Source of the DNA: SSSZ01 sp016790965 | GTDB taxonomy: Bacteria > Pseudomonadota > Gammaproteobacteria > Burkholderiales > Rhodocyclaceae | Direction of reading: 5' to 3' | Assembly: GCA_016790965.1 (NCBI GenBank) | Contig: JAEUNZ010000005.1 | Span: 31,439 to 95,438 of the forward strand | DNA length: 64,000 bases | Part shown: positions 26,987 through 35,024 of the stretch, in pieces | Numbering within the stretch: the stretch's first letter is position 1 | Layout of the letters: each line of letters starts with the position of its first letter | Position numbers and translations under genes: made by a program | The notes under the pieces: model-generated | The model's input: the letters and a program-made list of their open reading frames with translations, nothing else | What the model was told of the DNA's origin: nothing | Databases searched by the model: none

Positions 26987-27649
26987 GTGGCAAAGCGAAG
27001 CAAGAAAGATAAAGATCACGCCTTGGCGACTGAAGCTAAGGGACGAGTCACTACGATTATCGACGCTATCCCTCCAGAAGAGCTTGTGTCGGCTATCAAG
27101 CGAGCACCCTCACTGCGAGGAATGATCCTCGGCTACATTGCCGAGGAAATGTTTGAAAAGCATGTGCTGAACGAGAATCCTGATATCAGCCATGTTCAGA
27201 AGCATGATGACCATGACCGCTCTGTGAATAAGAGCGATCGAGACTTCAGGTACAACGGTCGCAAATACTCAATTCAACTGAAGTCCGTACAGACGAACAG
27301 CATCGCATGGCTTCCCGAAGATGAGGTACTGGTGGCCGATGTCCAGAATGATGCCAGTGATCGGAGAGCGATCACCCTGCCCAATGGGCACAAGGTTGAA
27401 ACAACCAACTACGCTATTGGCGACTACGACATTCTCGCCGTGCCTCTTTTCCCTTTCTCAGGCGAATGGGAGTTTGCCTACAAGAGAAATCGGGACTGTC
27501 GCCTCACCGATTCGAAGAAGTACAGTGAGGAAGATAAGCAGTACCTTCTCCCCACCACTGAAAAACTTCACTATCCGTTGTCGGATGGATGGACGACGGA
27601 CTTGCCGTCATTGCTTGACGACTCGCTGGGAGAACCTGCTGACGAGTAA
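26987..27649 (+). CDS. Putative restriction endonuclease, PD-(D/E)XK-like
   Basis: This 220-residue soluble protein starts at a GTG with a GAGAGG ribosome site. A glutamate-bearing helix (GMILGYIAEEMFEKHVL) and the segment DRDFRYNGRKYSIQLKSV near residue 85 resemble the D-(E/Q)XK catalytic core of restriction nucleases, here with QLK. The rest is unassigned. It is convergent with the methyltransferase and their 3' ends overlap by 79 bp, supporting a restriction-modification pair. The gene has visibly lower G+C (about 47% in a sampled stretch). Confidence 0.6.
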   Translation: MAKRSKKDKDHALATEAKGRVTTIIDAIPPEELVSAIKRAPSLRGMILGYIAEEMFEKHVLNENPDISHVQKHDDHDRSVNKSDRDFRYNGRKYSIQLKSVQTNSIAWLPEDEVLVADVQNDASDRRAITLPNGHKVETTNYAIGDYDILAVPLFPFSGEWEFAYKRNRDCRLTDSKKYSEEDKQYLLPTTEKLHYPLSDGWTTDLPSLLDDSLGEPADE

Positions 27650-28410
27650 CTGCGTAGAAGCGGTCGGAAGTTGCTGTATGGCAGCTTCTTGGCTGGCTTA
27701 ATGAAAACAAGAAAGTAGCTATGGTTCTTCCTAGCATGCTCTTGCTTGACTAGCCGACTCACAACGGGCTTGTTATGCCTAGTGACCACAAACAAGTCCT
27801 TGCAGTAGAAGCCAAGCTGCTCGTAACCGTAAATTAGTTCAACATGCGTCAGCTTTTGGCGGTTGGCGCTCACCTCGTCCTGGCATTTGACAATGAATGT
27901 GCCGCCCGGCTTTAGTACGCGATCCGCTTCGCAAGCGACAGTCATGTACATGTCGAGCACAACATCGTGGTACTTAAGCTCGCCTCGTGGTGTTGCTTGC
28001 CCGTTGGAGTAGTAGTCGCGGAAGGAGGCGTGAGTACCGCCACCAGCCAAATGCCCTTCTTCCCTTCTATAGAGGCCTTCCATATAGGGCGGATCAAAGA
28101 CTATGGAGTCGAAACTCAGGTCTTCATAAGGTAGATTTCTTGCGTCCGTACCCGTCTTCAGATCCGACGGGAAAAACTCATAGTCAGCAACATTGACGTT
28201 CCGCCAAAAGACGCCCTTCCCGTAGGTAACATCGGCTATTCGGCTGCCCTTGGGAACATAGAGGTGCAGGATATTCGGGAAAATATCCATATTGCTGCCG
28301 TCGTAGGAGGTCACTACTACATCAGTCGTGGCAATCCCTGACTGTGTTCGCTTAGTGCGTCTGGTGACGTTTTCCTGATTTGGTATGGATTGGTCAGTAT
28401 CTGTTTTCAT
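27571..28410 (-). CDS. DNA methyltransferase, DPPY type
   Basis: This 279-residue methyltransferase has a SAM-binding motif I in RIADVTYGKGVFW near residue 55 and the catalytic motif DPPY in SIVFDPPYMEG near residue 105. VLKPGGTFIVKCQDE further on matches a later MTase strand. The motif order (I before IV) and DPPY point to an amino-methyltransferase, probably N6-adenine or N4-cytosine; the target sequence is unknown. It is the likely modification partner of the convergent nuclease. Confidence 0.85.
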   Translation of the reverse strand: MKTDTDQSIPNQENVTRRTKRTQSGIATTDVVVTSYDGSNMDIFPNILHLYVPKGSRIADVTYGKGVFWRNVNVADYEFFPSDLKTGTDARNLPYEDLSFDSIVFDPPYMEGLYRREEGHLAGGGTHASFRDYYSNGQATPRGELKYHDVVLDMYMTVACEADRVLKPGGTFIVKCQDEVSANRQKLTHVELIYGYEQLGFYCKDLFVVTRHNKPVVSRLVKQEHARKNHSYFLVFIKPAKKLPYSNFRPLLRSYSSAGSPSESSSNDGKSVVHPSDNG

Positions 28411-28523
28411 ACTATGCTTCTATTCGTGGGCAAGAAGGGCGCAGTTTAGGACAGCTAGCCGATAGGGGCGACCGAAACCCGCAGCCTTTCTCTGTTGCGA
28501 ATACGCTGGATCAAAAGCGCAGG

Positions 28524-28544
28524 CCGCTTACTATCTGCTTACCG
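28524..28544 (+). repeat. Candidate integrase arm-type site, right
   Basis: CCGCTTACTATCTGCTTACC(G) has two GCTTAC cores 11 bp apart and matches 18 of 21 bases with 19112-19132. It lies in the 251-bp non-coding region between the methyltransferase and tRNA-Ser. Confidence 0.55.
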
Positions 28545-28661
28545 CTCGGTTTTGTTCCCTGCGCTGATTGGTGCTGATTTCGGCCCTGCATGTGGTCAGC
28601 CACAGAGCTTTTTCGCGCTTGCTTTGCACCCCACAAAACTGCGCTAAGTGCTTGTATTTAT

Positions 28662-28749
28662 TGGCGGAGGCGGTGAGATTCGAACTCACGAAAGGTTTCC
28701 CTTTGCTGGTTTTCAAGACCAGTGCAATCGACCACTCTGCCACACCTCC
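28662..28749 (-). tRNA. tRNA-Ser(UGA)
   Basis: This 88-nt gene including encoded CCA has a seven-pair acceptor stem (GGAGGTG with CGCCTCC, one G-T), a long variable arm (AGCAAAGGGAAACCTTTCG), GTTCGAATC in the T arm, and the anticodon loop CTTGAAA giving anticodon TGA. It serves as the integration site of the element, and its 3' part or whole was probably supplied by the element, because the variable arm differs from that in the displaced fragment at attL. Confidence 0.95.
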
Positions 28750-28769
28750 AACGCACTACCTACAACAAA

Positions 28770-28808
28770 TTTCAAGACCAGTGCAATCGACCACTCTGCC
28801 ACACCTCC
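28770..28808 (-). repeat. Duplicate 5' half of tRNA-Ser
   Basis: These 39 bases are identical to 28711-28749, the 5' part of the tRNA from the anticodon loop to the 5' end. The two copies are 59 bp apart with a 20-bp spacer. The repeat starts at the same anticodon-loop position as attL, so it is an attachment-site relic, either the true host half or the trace of an earlier insertion. Confidence 0.85.
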
Positions 28809-28962
28809 GCGACCTCCGGCCGTGGGGGAAACCCCCGCGCGGCCGCGAGTTTAACCCGGATTGTTGGCGAGTAGTCAGTCACGCTGGTCAAGTTGCAACT
28901 TTCACCCCCGATGGGTAGTCTTACGGTCGCTTCACACTCACTTTCTTCTCAGGAGCACTAGT

Positions 28963-29655
28963 ATGACAAACGGTTTCCCCCTCCCCGGTCAAACCGCCCA
29001 GACCCTGGAACTGCAGCACAACCGCATCCTGCGTAACACCTACATGCTGCTCGGCCTCAGCATGGTTCCGACCATCCTAGGGGCATTGGTAGGCGTGCAG
29101 TTGCAGTTCAGTTTCCTCGCCGGCAGCCCCTTCATCGCCTTCATTGCCTTCCTGGCCATCGCCTTTGCCTTCATGTACGGCATCGAGCGCACCAAGGACA
29201 GCGGCTGGGGCGTTGCGCTGCTGCTTGGTTTCACCTTCTTCATGGGCTTGATGCTGTCGCGCATCCTCCAGGTGGCCCTCGGATTTTCCAACGGCGGCTC
29301 CCTCATCGCTTTGGCGGCGGGTGGCACCGGCGCTCTTTTCTTCACCCTGGCGTCCATCGCTGCAGTCAGCAAGCGAGATTTCAGCGGCATGGGCAACTTT
29401 CTCTTCGCTGGCGTGATCCTGGTGTTACTGGCTGGCGTTGCCAACATCTGGCTCCAGATGCCTGCGCTCCACCTGGCCATTTCTGCTGCGGCCGTGGCCA
29501 TCTTCTCCGCCTACGTCCTCTACGACGTCAATCGTATTGTTCGTGGCGGCGAGACCAATTATGTCAGCGCCACTCTGGCGATCTATCTCGACATCTACAA
29601 CATCTTCGTCAGCCTGCTCAATCTGCTCATGGCCCTGAGCGGCGAACGGGACTGA
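28963..29655 (+). CDS. Bax inhibitor-1/YccA family membrane protein
   Basis: This 230-residue protein has about seven TM segments, from HNRILRNTYMLLGLSMVPTI through SFLAGSPFIAFIAFLAIAFA to IYLDIYNIFVSLLNLLMALS. The last is the classic conserved BI-1/YccA C-terminus (LDIYNIFVSLLNLL). E. coli YccA is an FtsH modulator; the role here is inferred only by family. The start at 28963 follows an AGGAG site; a longer frame upstream has no support. The gene ends in a perfect palindrome terminator. Confidence 0.93.
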   Translation: MTNGFPLPGQTAQTLELQHNRILRNTYMLLGLSMVPTILGALVGVQLQFSFLAGSPFIAFIAFLAIAFAFMYGIERTKDSGWGVALLLGFTFFMGLMLSRILQVALGFSNGGSLIALAAGGTGALFFTLASIAAVSKRDFSGMGNFLFAGVILVLLAGVANIWLQMPALHLAISAAAVAIFSAYVLYDVNRIVRGGETNYVSATLAIYLDIYNIFVSLLNLLMALSGERD

Positions 29656-29672
29656 CCGTAGCCCTGTTTGGC

Positions 29673-29700
29673 GAAAAAGGCGGCCATGGCCGCCTTTTTC
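29673..29700. terminator. Bidirectional terminator between the BI-1 gene and rlmD
   Basis: A 28-bp perfect palindrome, GAAAAAGGCGGCCA with TGGCCGCCTTTTTC, gives a T-run on both strands. It serves the rightward BI-1-like gene and the leftward rlmD. Confidence 0.88.
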
Positions 29701-29742
29701 GTGCGGGAGCCGCTTGCGGCTTCTCCCCGGGAGAGACGCCTG

Positions 29743-31044
29743 TCAGCCCCGTTCGAAAACCGCGATCGACTCAACGTGGGCTGTATGGGGAAACATGTTG
29801 ACTGCCCCGGCAGCCCGGAAGCGGTAGCCCTTGACCCCGGTCAATACGGCAGCGTCCCGTGCGAGCGTAGCCGGGTTGCATGAAACGTAAACGATGCGGC
29901 TCGGTCCCCCTGCGCTTCCCAGGGCCTTGACCACCTCGATGGCCCCCTCGCGCGGAGGATCGATGAGCATCTTGTCCAGGTGCCCAAGGCAGCCAAGGGA
30001 CTCCTCTGTACATTCAAAAAGGTTGGCCACGGCAAATTCGACACGATGCGCAAGACCATTGGCCAAGGCGCTTTCGCGTCCCCGGGCGACCAGCGCAGCA
30101 CTCCCCTCGATACCCACGACCGTTGCACCCTGACTGGCCATCGGCAGCGTGAAATTCCCCAGACCACAAAAAAGATCAGCAATGCGCTCACCGGGCCGCG
30201 GGTCCAGAAGGCGGATGGCTCGCCGCACCAGCACCCGGTTCACGGCGTGATTGACCTGAGTAAATTCCGTCGGCCGAAACTCGAGCTCCAGACCGTATTC
30301 GGGTAGCGCGTAGGAAAGCCTGGGGCCCGGCAGGGGATGAAATCGCACTGCCGTATCCGGTCCCTTGGGCTGAAGATAGATGACGACACCGTACCGATCT
30401 GCGAAGTCCCGCAGGCGATCCTCATCGGTGCCAGTCAGGGGCTCAAGAATGCGCAGGACCAGTGCGATGCAGACTTCTCCAGCCGCCACCTCGACCTGGG
30501 GCAGGCGCTCACGAATCGAAAGGCCCCCAATCAGCTCGCGCAGAGGCAGGAGCATGTCGGAAACCTCTGGAGGCAACACCGCGCAGGACTGCATGTCGGC
30601 GATATAGCTGCTGCGACGTTCGTGGAATCCAACGAGCATGCCACCCTTCTTGGGCACCCATCTAACCCCGAGGCGGGCCCGCCGCCGGTACCCCCAGGGG
30701 TAACCCTGGATCGGAGGGAGAATCTCCTCAGGCCGCACCCGCCCGATGTGCCACAGGCTGTCTTCGAGCACCCGCTGCTTGGCCGCCACCTGGGCGGCCG
30801 GATCGAAGTGCTGCATCGCGCAGCCCCCACAGATGCCGAAATGGGGGCAGCGGGGTGCAACCCGGACAGGCGATGCGGAGACCACGCGGATTAGGTGTGC
30901 GAGTTCGTAGCTGGGCTTGCGGCGAAAACTGGCGTACTCGACGACCTCTCCTGGCAGGGCGCCGTCGACGAAGATCGTCTTGCCTTCCTGGCGTGCAATG
31001 CCCCTGGCTTCGTGGTCAAGGGATTCGATGGCCGCGACGGGCAT
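29743..31044 (-). CDS. rlmD: 23S rRNA (uracil-5-)-methyltransferase RlmD
   Basis: This 433-residue RumA-type enzyme methylates U1939 of 23S rRNA. It has an N-terminal TRAM domain, [4Fe-4S] cysteines in CPHFGICGGC near residue 70, the SAM-binding DLFCGLGNFTLP near 294, DPPREG and the catalytic cysteine in VSCNPATLARD near 390. The start at 31044 (MPVAAIESLDHEARGIAR) has a GGAG site; the upstream frame extension overlaps the divergent gene. Confidence 0.95.
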   Translation of the reverse strand: MPVAAIESLDHEARGIARQEGKTIFVDGALPGEVVEYASFRRKPSYELAHLIRVVSASPVRVAPRCPHFGICGGCAMQHFDPAAQVAAKQRVLEDSLWHIGRVRPEEILPPIQGYPWGYRRRARLGVRWVPKKGGMLVGFHERRSSYIADMQSCAVLPPEVSDMLLPLRELIGGLSIRERLPQVEVAAGEVCIALVLRILEPLTGTDEDRLRDFADRYGVVIYLQPKGPDTAVRFHPLPGPRLSYALPEYGLELEFRPTEFTQVNHAVNRVLVRRAIRLLDPRPGERIADLFCGLGNFTLPMASQGATVVGIEGSAALVARGRESALANGLAHRVEFAVANLFECTEESLGCLGHLDKMLIDPPREGAIEVVKALGSAGGPSRIVYVSCNPATLARDAAVLTGVKGYRFRAAGAVNMFPHTAHVESIAVFERG

Positions 31045-31095
31045 GGGGACTCCGCGAAAAAGCGCGAATTCTACCAATCGACTACACTGGAGGCC

Positions 31096-31566
31096 ATGGC
31101 GAGGGAACTTTACACCAGTTGGTCTGACTACCGCGGCGCGCTTGATCGTTTGCTGGCCGTGGGCGCCAGCGAGGTTCTCATCTGGGATCCGGATCTCGTT
31201 GCGCTGCAACTCGACGCCTCCACGCGCATCGACGCATTACGTCGCATTCTTGCCAGCGGAGGCACTGTCCGGGTCGTCGTCCAGGACGCCCACCCCTTGC
31301 GCACCCATCATCCTCGTCTTCTGGGTTTGATGACTTCTTTCAACCACCGCATGGCAGTACAGCAGAGCGGTGACTCCCTCGCCTCCTTGCGAGACGCGAT
31401 GGTGCTGGCGGACGGAAGCCACGGGCTTATTCGCTTCGACCGGGACAACCCGCGTAGCAAGCTCCTCATCGCCGAGACCGAGGAACTCTCCCCCTATTGC
31501 AAGCGCTTCGAAGACATCTGGCTGGAGGCTGGTACCCCAATCACCGCAACCACGACGGGGTTGTAG
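31096..31566 (+). CDS. Uncharacterised protein, DUF7931-like
   Basis: This 156-residue soluble protein begins MARELYTSWSDYRGALDRLL after GGAGG. It contains SEVLIWDPDLVALQLDAS and RVVVQDAHPLRTHHPRLLGL, a pattern seen in betaproteobacterial proteins of unknown function with a weak phospholipase-D-like flavour. It is divergent from rlmD with 51 bp between. No function is assigned. Confidence 0.75.
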   Translation: MARELYTSWSDYRGALDRLLAVGASEVLIWDPDLVALQLDASTRIDALRRILASGGTVRVVVQDAHPLRTHHPRLLGLMTSFNHRMAVQQSGDSLASLRDAMVLADGSHGLIRFDRDNPRSKLLIAETEELSPYCKRFEDIWLEAGTPITATTTGL

Positions 31567-31627
31567 CCATAAAACAACACCATTGCGCAGTGCACCATTT
31601 GCCACGGGAGCCAAGGCCGATTCTTGT

Positions 31628-31633
31628 TATAAT
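31628..31633 (+). promoter_or_regulatory. Extended -10 promoter for the small lipoprotein
   Basis: TGTTATAAT at 31625-31633 is a perfect -10 hexamer with the TGN extension, 76 bp before the lipoprotein ATG. No good -35 is seen, as is usual for extended -10 promoters. Confidence 0.6.
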
Positions 31634-31709
31634 CCAGCACTGACTGGTCGTTCAGTCACCAAAAATTTTTTGGCTAGTCTGTTCGTTAATTTTGATAAGG
31701 AAATTTTCC

Positions 31710-31967
31710 ATGAACAAGTCCGTCCTCCTCGCTGCCCTGGTTGCCCTGACCCTCACCGCTTGCGGTAAGAAGGAAGAACCCGCTGCCGCCCCGGCCCCGG
31801 CTCCCGCTCCTGCTGCTGCTCCGGCCGCCCCGGCTCCCGCTCCTGCTGCTGCCCCGGAAGCCGCCAAGCCCGCCGACGCCGCTGCTCCGGCCGCTCCCGC
31901 TGCTGCCGACGCCAAGCCCGCCGACGCCGCCGCTCCGGCTGCCGCTCCTGCCGAAGCCAAGAAGTAA
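31710..31967 (+). CDS. Ala/Pro-rich small lipoprotein
   Basis: This 85-residue protein has a signal peptide with lipobox (MNKSVLLAALVALTLTAC), so Cys-18 would be lipidated, then GKKEEP and about 60 residues made almost only of Ala, Pro, Lys, Asp and Glu. It follows an AAGGAA site and precedes a strong terminator, so it is a single-gene unit. Low-complexity envelope lipoproteins of this kind are common in Rhodocyclales; role unknown. Confidence 0.85.
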   Translation: MNKSVLLAALVALTLTACGKKEEPAAAPAPAPAPAAAPAAPAPAPAAAPEAAKPADAAAPAAPAAADAKPADAAAPAAAPAEAKK

Positions 31968-31987
31968 TCAGGCCCGCAAGCAAAGAG

Positions 31988-32015
31988 AAAGCGGGGCGTA
32001 TGCCCCGCTTTTTTT
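31988..32015 (+). terminator. Terminator of the lipoprotein gene
   Basis: AAAGCGGGGC-GTAT-GCCCCGCTTT is followed by a T-run; the stem is perfect. Confidence 0.9.
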
Positions 32016-32107
32016 GTGCCTACCACTCGTCCTTCCTCGAATGTGGCGACTTTTCCACTAGAGGCTGTGCACGACGGGCAGGGGATTTACGGTTTATCGA
32101 CAGCTGC

Positions 32108-32872
32108 TCAGAGCCCACACCAAGCGAACCCCTCATCCTGGGTCGCCACCTTCACGCGCTCGATGGGCCATACCAGCGCCTCAGCCAAAGCCCGCGCCGC
32201 AAGGTCTGGACGATTGTTCTCCGTGCTCAAGTGAGCAGCGACCACCCATTCCAGGCGTGACACGTCGATATCTTGCAGAAGCCGCGCCGCACAGTCGTTT
32301 GCTAGGTGCCCGAAGGGACCGGCGATGCGCCGTTTGAGCGACGCGGGATAGCGTGACCGGGCAAGCAGTCCGGCATCGTGGTTGCACTCCAGCACCAATC
32401 CATTGCAGCCGCTCAGGCAAGCTCTCACTTGGTCGGTAATCTCTCCGGCATCGGTCAGAACACCGATAGACCGTCCGCCGCTACTGAACACATACTGCAG
32501 GGGCTCCTGCGCATCGTGAGGAACGGTATAGGGAAGGATTTCGAGGTCGCCGAGCGTAAAGCGCTCGCCACAGGTGAGGACCCGGCAGTCGACACCTTCC
32601 GCCAGGGCCGAACAGGCCCGCAGAGTGCCACGACTCAGCCAGACAGGGAGTCCGTGACGGCGGGCAAGGCGGAAAGCGCCCCCCGCGTGATCGCCGTGCT
32701 CGTGGGTGAGGATGATGCCATCAATGGTCTGCGGGAAGACGCCCAGGCGGGCCAGCCGGGATGTCGCTGCCGTCAGGCCAAAACCGCAGTCGAGCAACAC
32801 CCGCCGTCCCGCGGTCTCAACCAGCAATCCATTTCCTGCGCTGCCGCTACCGAGGGAAGCGGCGCGAATCAC
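32108..32872 (-). CDS. MBL-fold metallo-hydrolase, WalJ/YycJ-like
   Basis: This 254-residue protein starts MIRAASLGSGSAGNGLLVET, the WalJ/YycJ family signature, followed by the metal-binding motif LTHEHGDHAGG near residue 57 and TVPHDAQEP near 116. It probably acts on nucleic acids or phosphodiesters, inferred from the family. The ATG overlaps the bamC stop by four bases, so the two genes are translated together. Confidence 0.88.
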   Translation of the reverse strand: MIRAASLGSGSAGNGLLVETAGRRVLLDCGFGLTAATSRLARLGVFPQTIDGIILTHEHGDHAGGAFRLARRHGLPVWLSRGTLRACSALAEGVDCRVLTCGERFTLGDLEILPYTVPHDAQEPLQYVFSSGGRSIGVLTDAGEITDQVRACLSGCNGLVLECNHDAGLLARSRYPASLKRRIAGPFGHLANDCAARLLQDIDVSRLEWVVAAHLSTENNRPDLAARALAEALVWPIERVKVATQDEGFAWCGL

Positions 32873-33996
32873 TGCAACTGCGCGTAGAGCAGACCCAGAA
32901 TCTTGCGCGCCGTATCGGAGCGATCTACGCCACCCTCGCCGGTCAGGATCTGGACGGTGCTCGACCCCCCATTGTCCCGCACGAAAATGCGGTAGCGGAC
33001 CTTATTGTCGAGGTCCACTTCACTGCTCTTCCAGAAGGCGAGCTTGGAGAGGAATCCCTTCTCCTCCTTGCGTGCATCGAGATGCGGATCCACGTAGCGC
33101 ACGAAGTAAAGTCCCTTGGTGCGATCCCGATCCTCGACCGTGAAGCCGACGCGATCGAGAGCCAGCCCGACCCGCCGCCAAGCGCGGTCGAAGCGTTCCT
33201 GAACCTCTACGCCACCGGAGCCATCGTCGCTGTTCGCCAGTTTGGCCTTGGGCTCGGCCTTGGCCTGGGCGATGGCCACGTCGGCGCGCTTTTCCTCGGT
33301 TCCCAGGCGGACCATCAGACGACGCAGCATCTCCGCCTCCAACTCCGGGTCGGCGGCCCGGGGTTGCCACCTAGTTTCGTCCTTGGCCGACGAGGTATAG
33401 ACCTCTTCCATGCCGCGGTGACTAATGAAAATATCGGTGGTTCCGGGCGTGGCCCCCGGCTCGAGGCGGGTACGGAACTTATCCATTTCGCCCGACGAGT
33501 ACAGGGAATCGAGAATCCTGCCAAGGGTATTGCGAATGATATCGCTGGGGATCTTGGCTCGGTTCTCCGCCCAGTCGGTCTCGATGACGCCCGCTTCGGG
33601 CCGCTCGACGTTGACGATGAAGCCGGTTTCCTGCCAGAAATCCTTGATCGTCCCCCACAGCTTGTCGGGGGGCAGGGCGACGACCAGCCAGCGCTGGTTT
33701 CCGGCCCGCTCGATGCGCACATTGTCCACTGCTGGGAGCACCGCGCTGTTCTGAGACTGGCTCGCCCCGGAACGATCGGCGACATACGCCGTATAGGTGG
33801 CGCTACCCCGGGCACCGGTGTCCGGAACAAGATAGCGGTCATCCCGCGTGATCTGGGTGAGATCCGGAGGAACCTCCAAGCTCGGCGCTTTTCCCGCCGA
33901 CTTGTATTCGATCTTCTTCGATTCGGGCAGCATGCTGCAACCGGCCACGGCCGTCACGACACAAAGCCCCAACAGAGCTGGAGAAATCGCTTTCAT
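32869..33996 (-). CDS. bamC: Outer membrane assembly lipoprotein BamC
   Basis: This 375-residue lipoprotein starts MKAISPALLGLCVVTAVAGC with a lipobox, followed by the unstructured segment VPPDLTQITRDDRYLVPDTG that contacts BamD. Two helix-grip domains follow (about 100-205 and 270-370). BamC belongs to the complex that inserts beta-barrel proteins. It lies 10 bp downstream of dapA, a conserved pairing, and overlaps the next gene by ATGA. Confidence 0.93.
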   Translation of the reverse strand: MKAISPALLGLCVVTAVAGCSMLPESKKIEYKSAGKAPSLEVPPDLTQITRDDRYLVPDTGARGSATYTAYVADRSGASQSQNSAVLPAVDNVRIERAGNQRWLVVALPPDKLWGTIKDFWQETGFIVNVERPEAGVIETDWAENRAKIPSDIIRNTLGRILDSLYSSGEMDKFRTRLEPGATPGTTDIFISHRGMEEVYTSSAKDETRWQPRAADPELEAEMLRRLMVRLGTEEKRADVAIAQAKAEPKAKLANSDDGSGGVEVQERFDRAWRRVGLALDRVGFTVEDRDRTKGLYFVRYVDPHLDARKEEKGFLSKLAFWKSSEVDLDNKVRYRIFVRDNGGSSTVQILTGEGGVDRSDTARKILGLLYAQLQ

Positions 33997-34006
33997 GAAC
34001 GCTCCG

Positions 34007-34885
34007 TCAGCCGACCAGGCCGGCCTGCCGCAAGGCGGCAAGAACCCGCTCCTGACCTGCGGGAGAAAGCGGCGTCAGGGGCAGGCGTATCCCTCCCTGG
34101 ATCAGCCCCAGGCGTTCTACCGCCCACTTGACCGGGATCGGATTGGCTTCGCAGAACAGATCGCGGTGCAGTCCCAGCAGACGGAAGTGGATTTGCCGCG
34201 CCCTGGCCACGTCACCGGCAGCGGCGGCCACACACATTTCGTGCATGAGCCGGGGCGCCACGTTGGCGGTGACCGAGATGTTGCCGTGGAAACCTAGCAT
34301 GATGCTGGCTACACAGGTCATGTCGTCGCCACTGTAAAGCGCAAAGCCTTGAGGCGCCCGAGCGATGAGATCGCAGGCCCGATCCAGGTTGCCAGTGGCA
34401 TCCTTGACCCCGATGACACCCGGCACCTGAGCCAGGCGTAGTATCGTGTCATTGCTCATGTCGGCCACGGTACGGCCGGGCACGTTGTAGAGCAGCAGAG
34501 GCAATTCCACCGCCTCAGCGATGGCTCGGAAGTGCCGGTAGAGCCCCTCCTGCGTCGGCTTGTTATAGTAGGGCACCACGGACAAACCAGCCTGGGCGCC
34601 CGCATCCTTGGCGAACCTGCTGAGCTCTATAGCCTCGGCCGTGGAGTTGGCCCCGGTTCCGGCGATGATGGGAATGCGGCCGGCGGAATGCTCTACGGCG
34701 ACACGGATCAACTCGCAGTGCTCCTCGACATCGACCGTGGGCGATTCGCCGGTAGTCCCCACCACGACGATGGCGTCGGTTCCTTCCTGGGCATGGAGGT
34801 CGATGAGCTTGCGGAAGGCAGCGAAATCAAGGCTGCCGTCATCGAACATGGGGGTAACGATGGCGACGATGGATCCGGTAATCAT
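34007..34885 (-). CDS. dapA: 4-hydroxy-tetrahydrodipicolinate synthase
   Basis: This 292-residue enzyme condenses pyruvate with aspartate semialdehyde, the first step to DAP/lysine and downstream of Asd. Motifs: VVGTTGESPTVD, the tyrosine in VVPYYNKPTQEGLYRHF (near 133) and the Schiff-base lysine in GVKDATGNLDR (near 162). It is the first gene of the dapA-bamC-MBL operon. Confidence 0.98.
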   Translation of the reverse strand: MITGSIVAIVTPMFDDGSLDFAAFRKLIDLHAQEGTDAIVVVGTTGESPTVDVEEHCELIRVAVEHSAGRIPIIAGTGANSTAEAIELSRFAKDAGAQAGLSVVPYYNKPTQEGLYRHFRAIAEAVELPLLLYNVPGRTVADMSNDTILRLAQVPGVIGVKDATGNLDRACDLIARAPQGFALYSGDDMTCVASIMLGFHGNISVTANVAPRLMHEMCVAAAAGDVARARQIHFRLLGLHRDLFCEANPIPVKWAVERLGLIQGGIRLPLTPLSPAGQERVLAALRQAGLVG

Positions 34886-35024
34886 GGCCGTGGCGTGAAA
34901 ATGGACAAGGTGTCGATTCTAACCCAAGGGCGGAATGGGCGGGAGCCGGCCGGCAGAGGAAACTGTTTCCGGATATCTCGTCCCCAGCGGCGTTGGCGCG
35001 ACGGCGGGCCGGTCAGCGCGGACG

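Larger units (their letters stand above)
18993..28710. mobile_element. tRNA-Ser-integrated genomic island / phage-satellite-like element (~9.8 kb)
   Basis: The segment is bounded by a truncated tRNA-Ser on the left and an intact tRNA-Ser plus an extra half on the right. It begins with a DUF4102-type tyrosine integrase reading inward and carries an AlpA-like regulator, a DUF3987 protein, small hypothetical genes, a phage-type HTH protein and a nuclease/methyltransferase pair. No capsid, tail, relaxase or type IV secretion genes are visible. The right boundary could instead be at about 28770, because the 5' tRNA half is duplicated. Composition falls noticeably in 26.9-28.6 kb. Confidence 0.85.
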
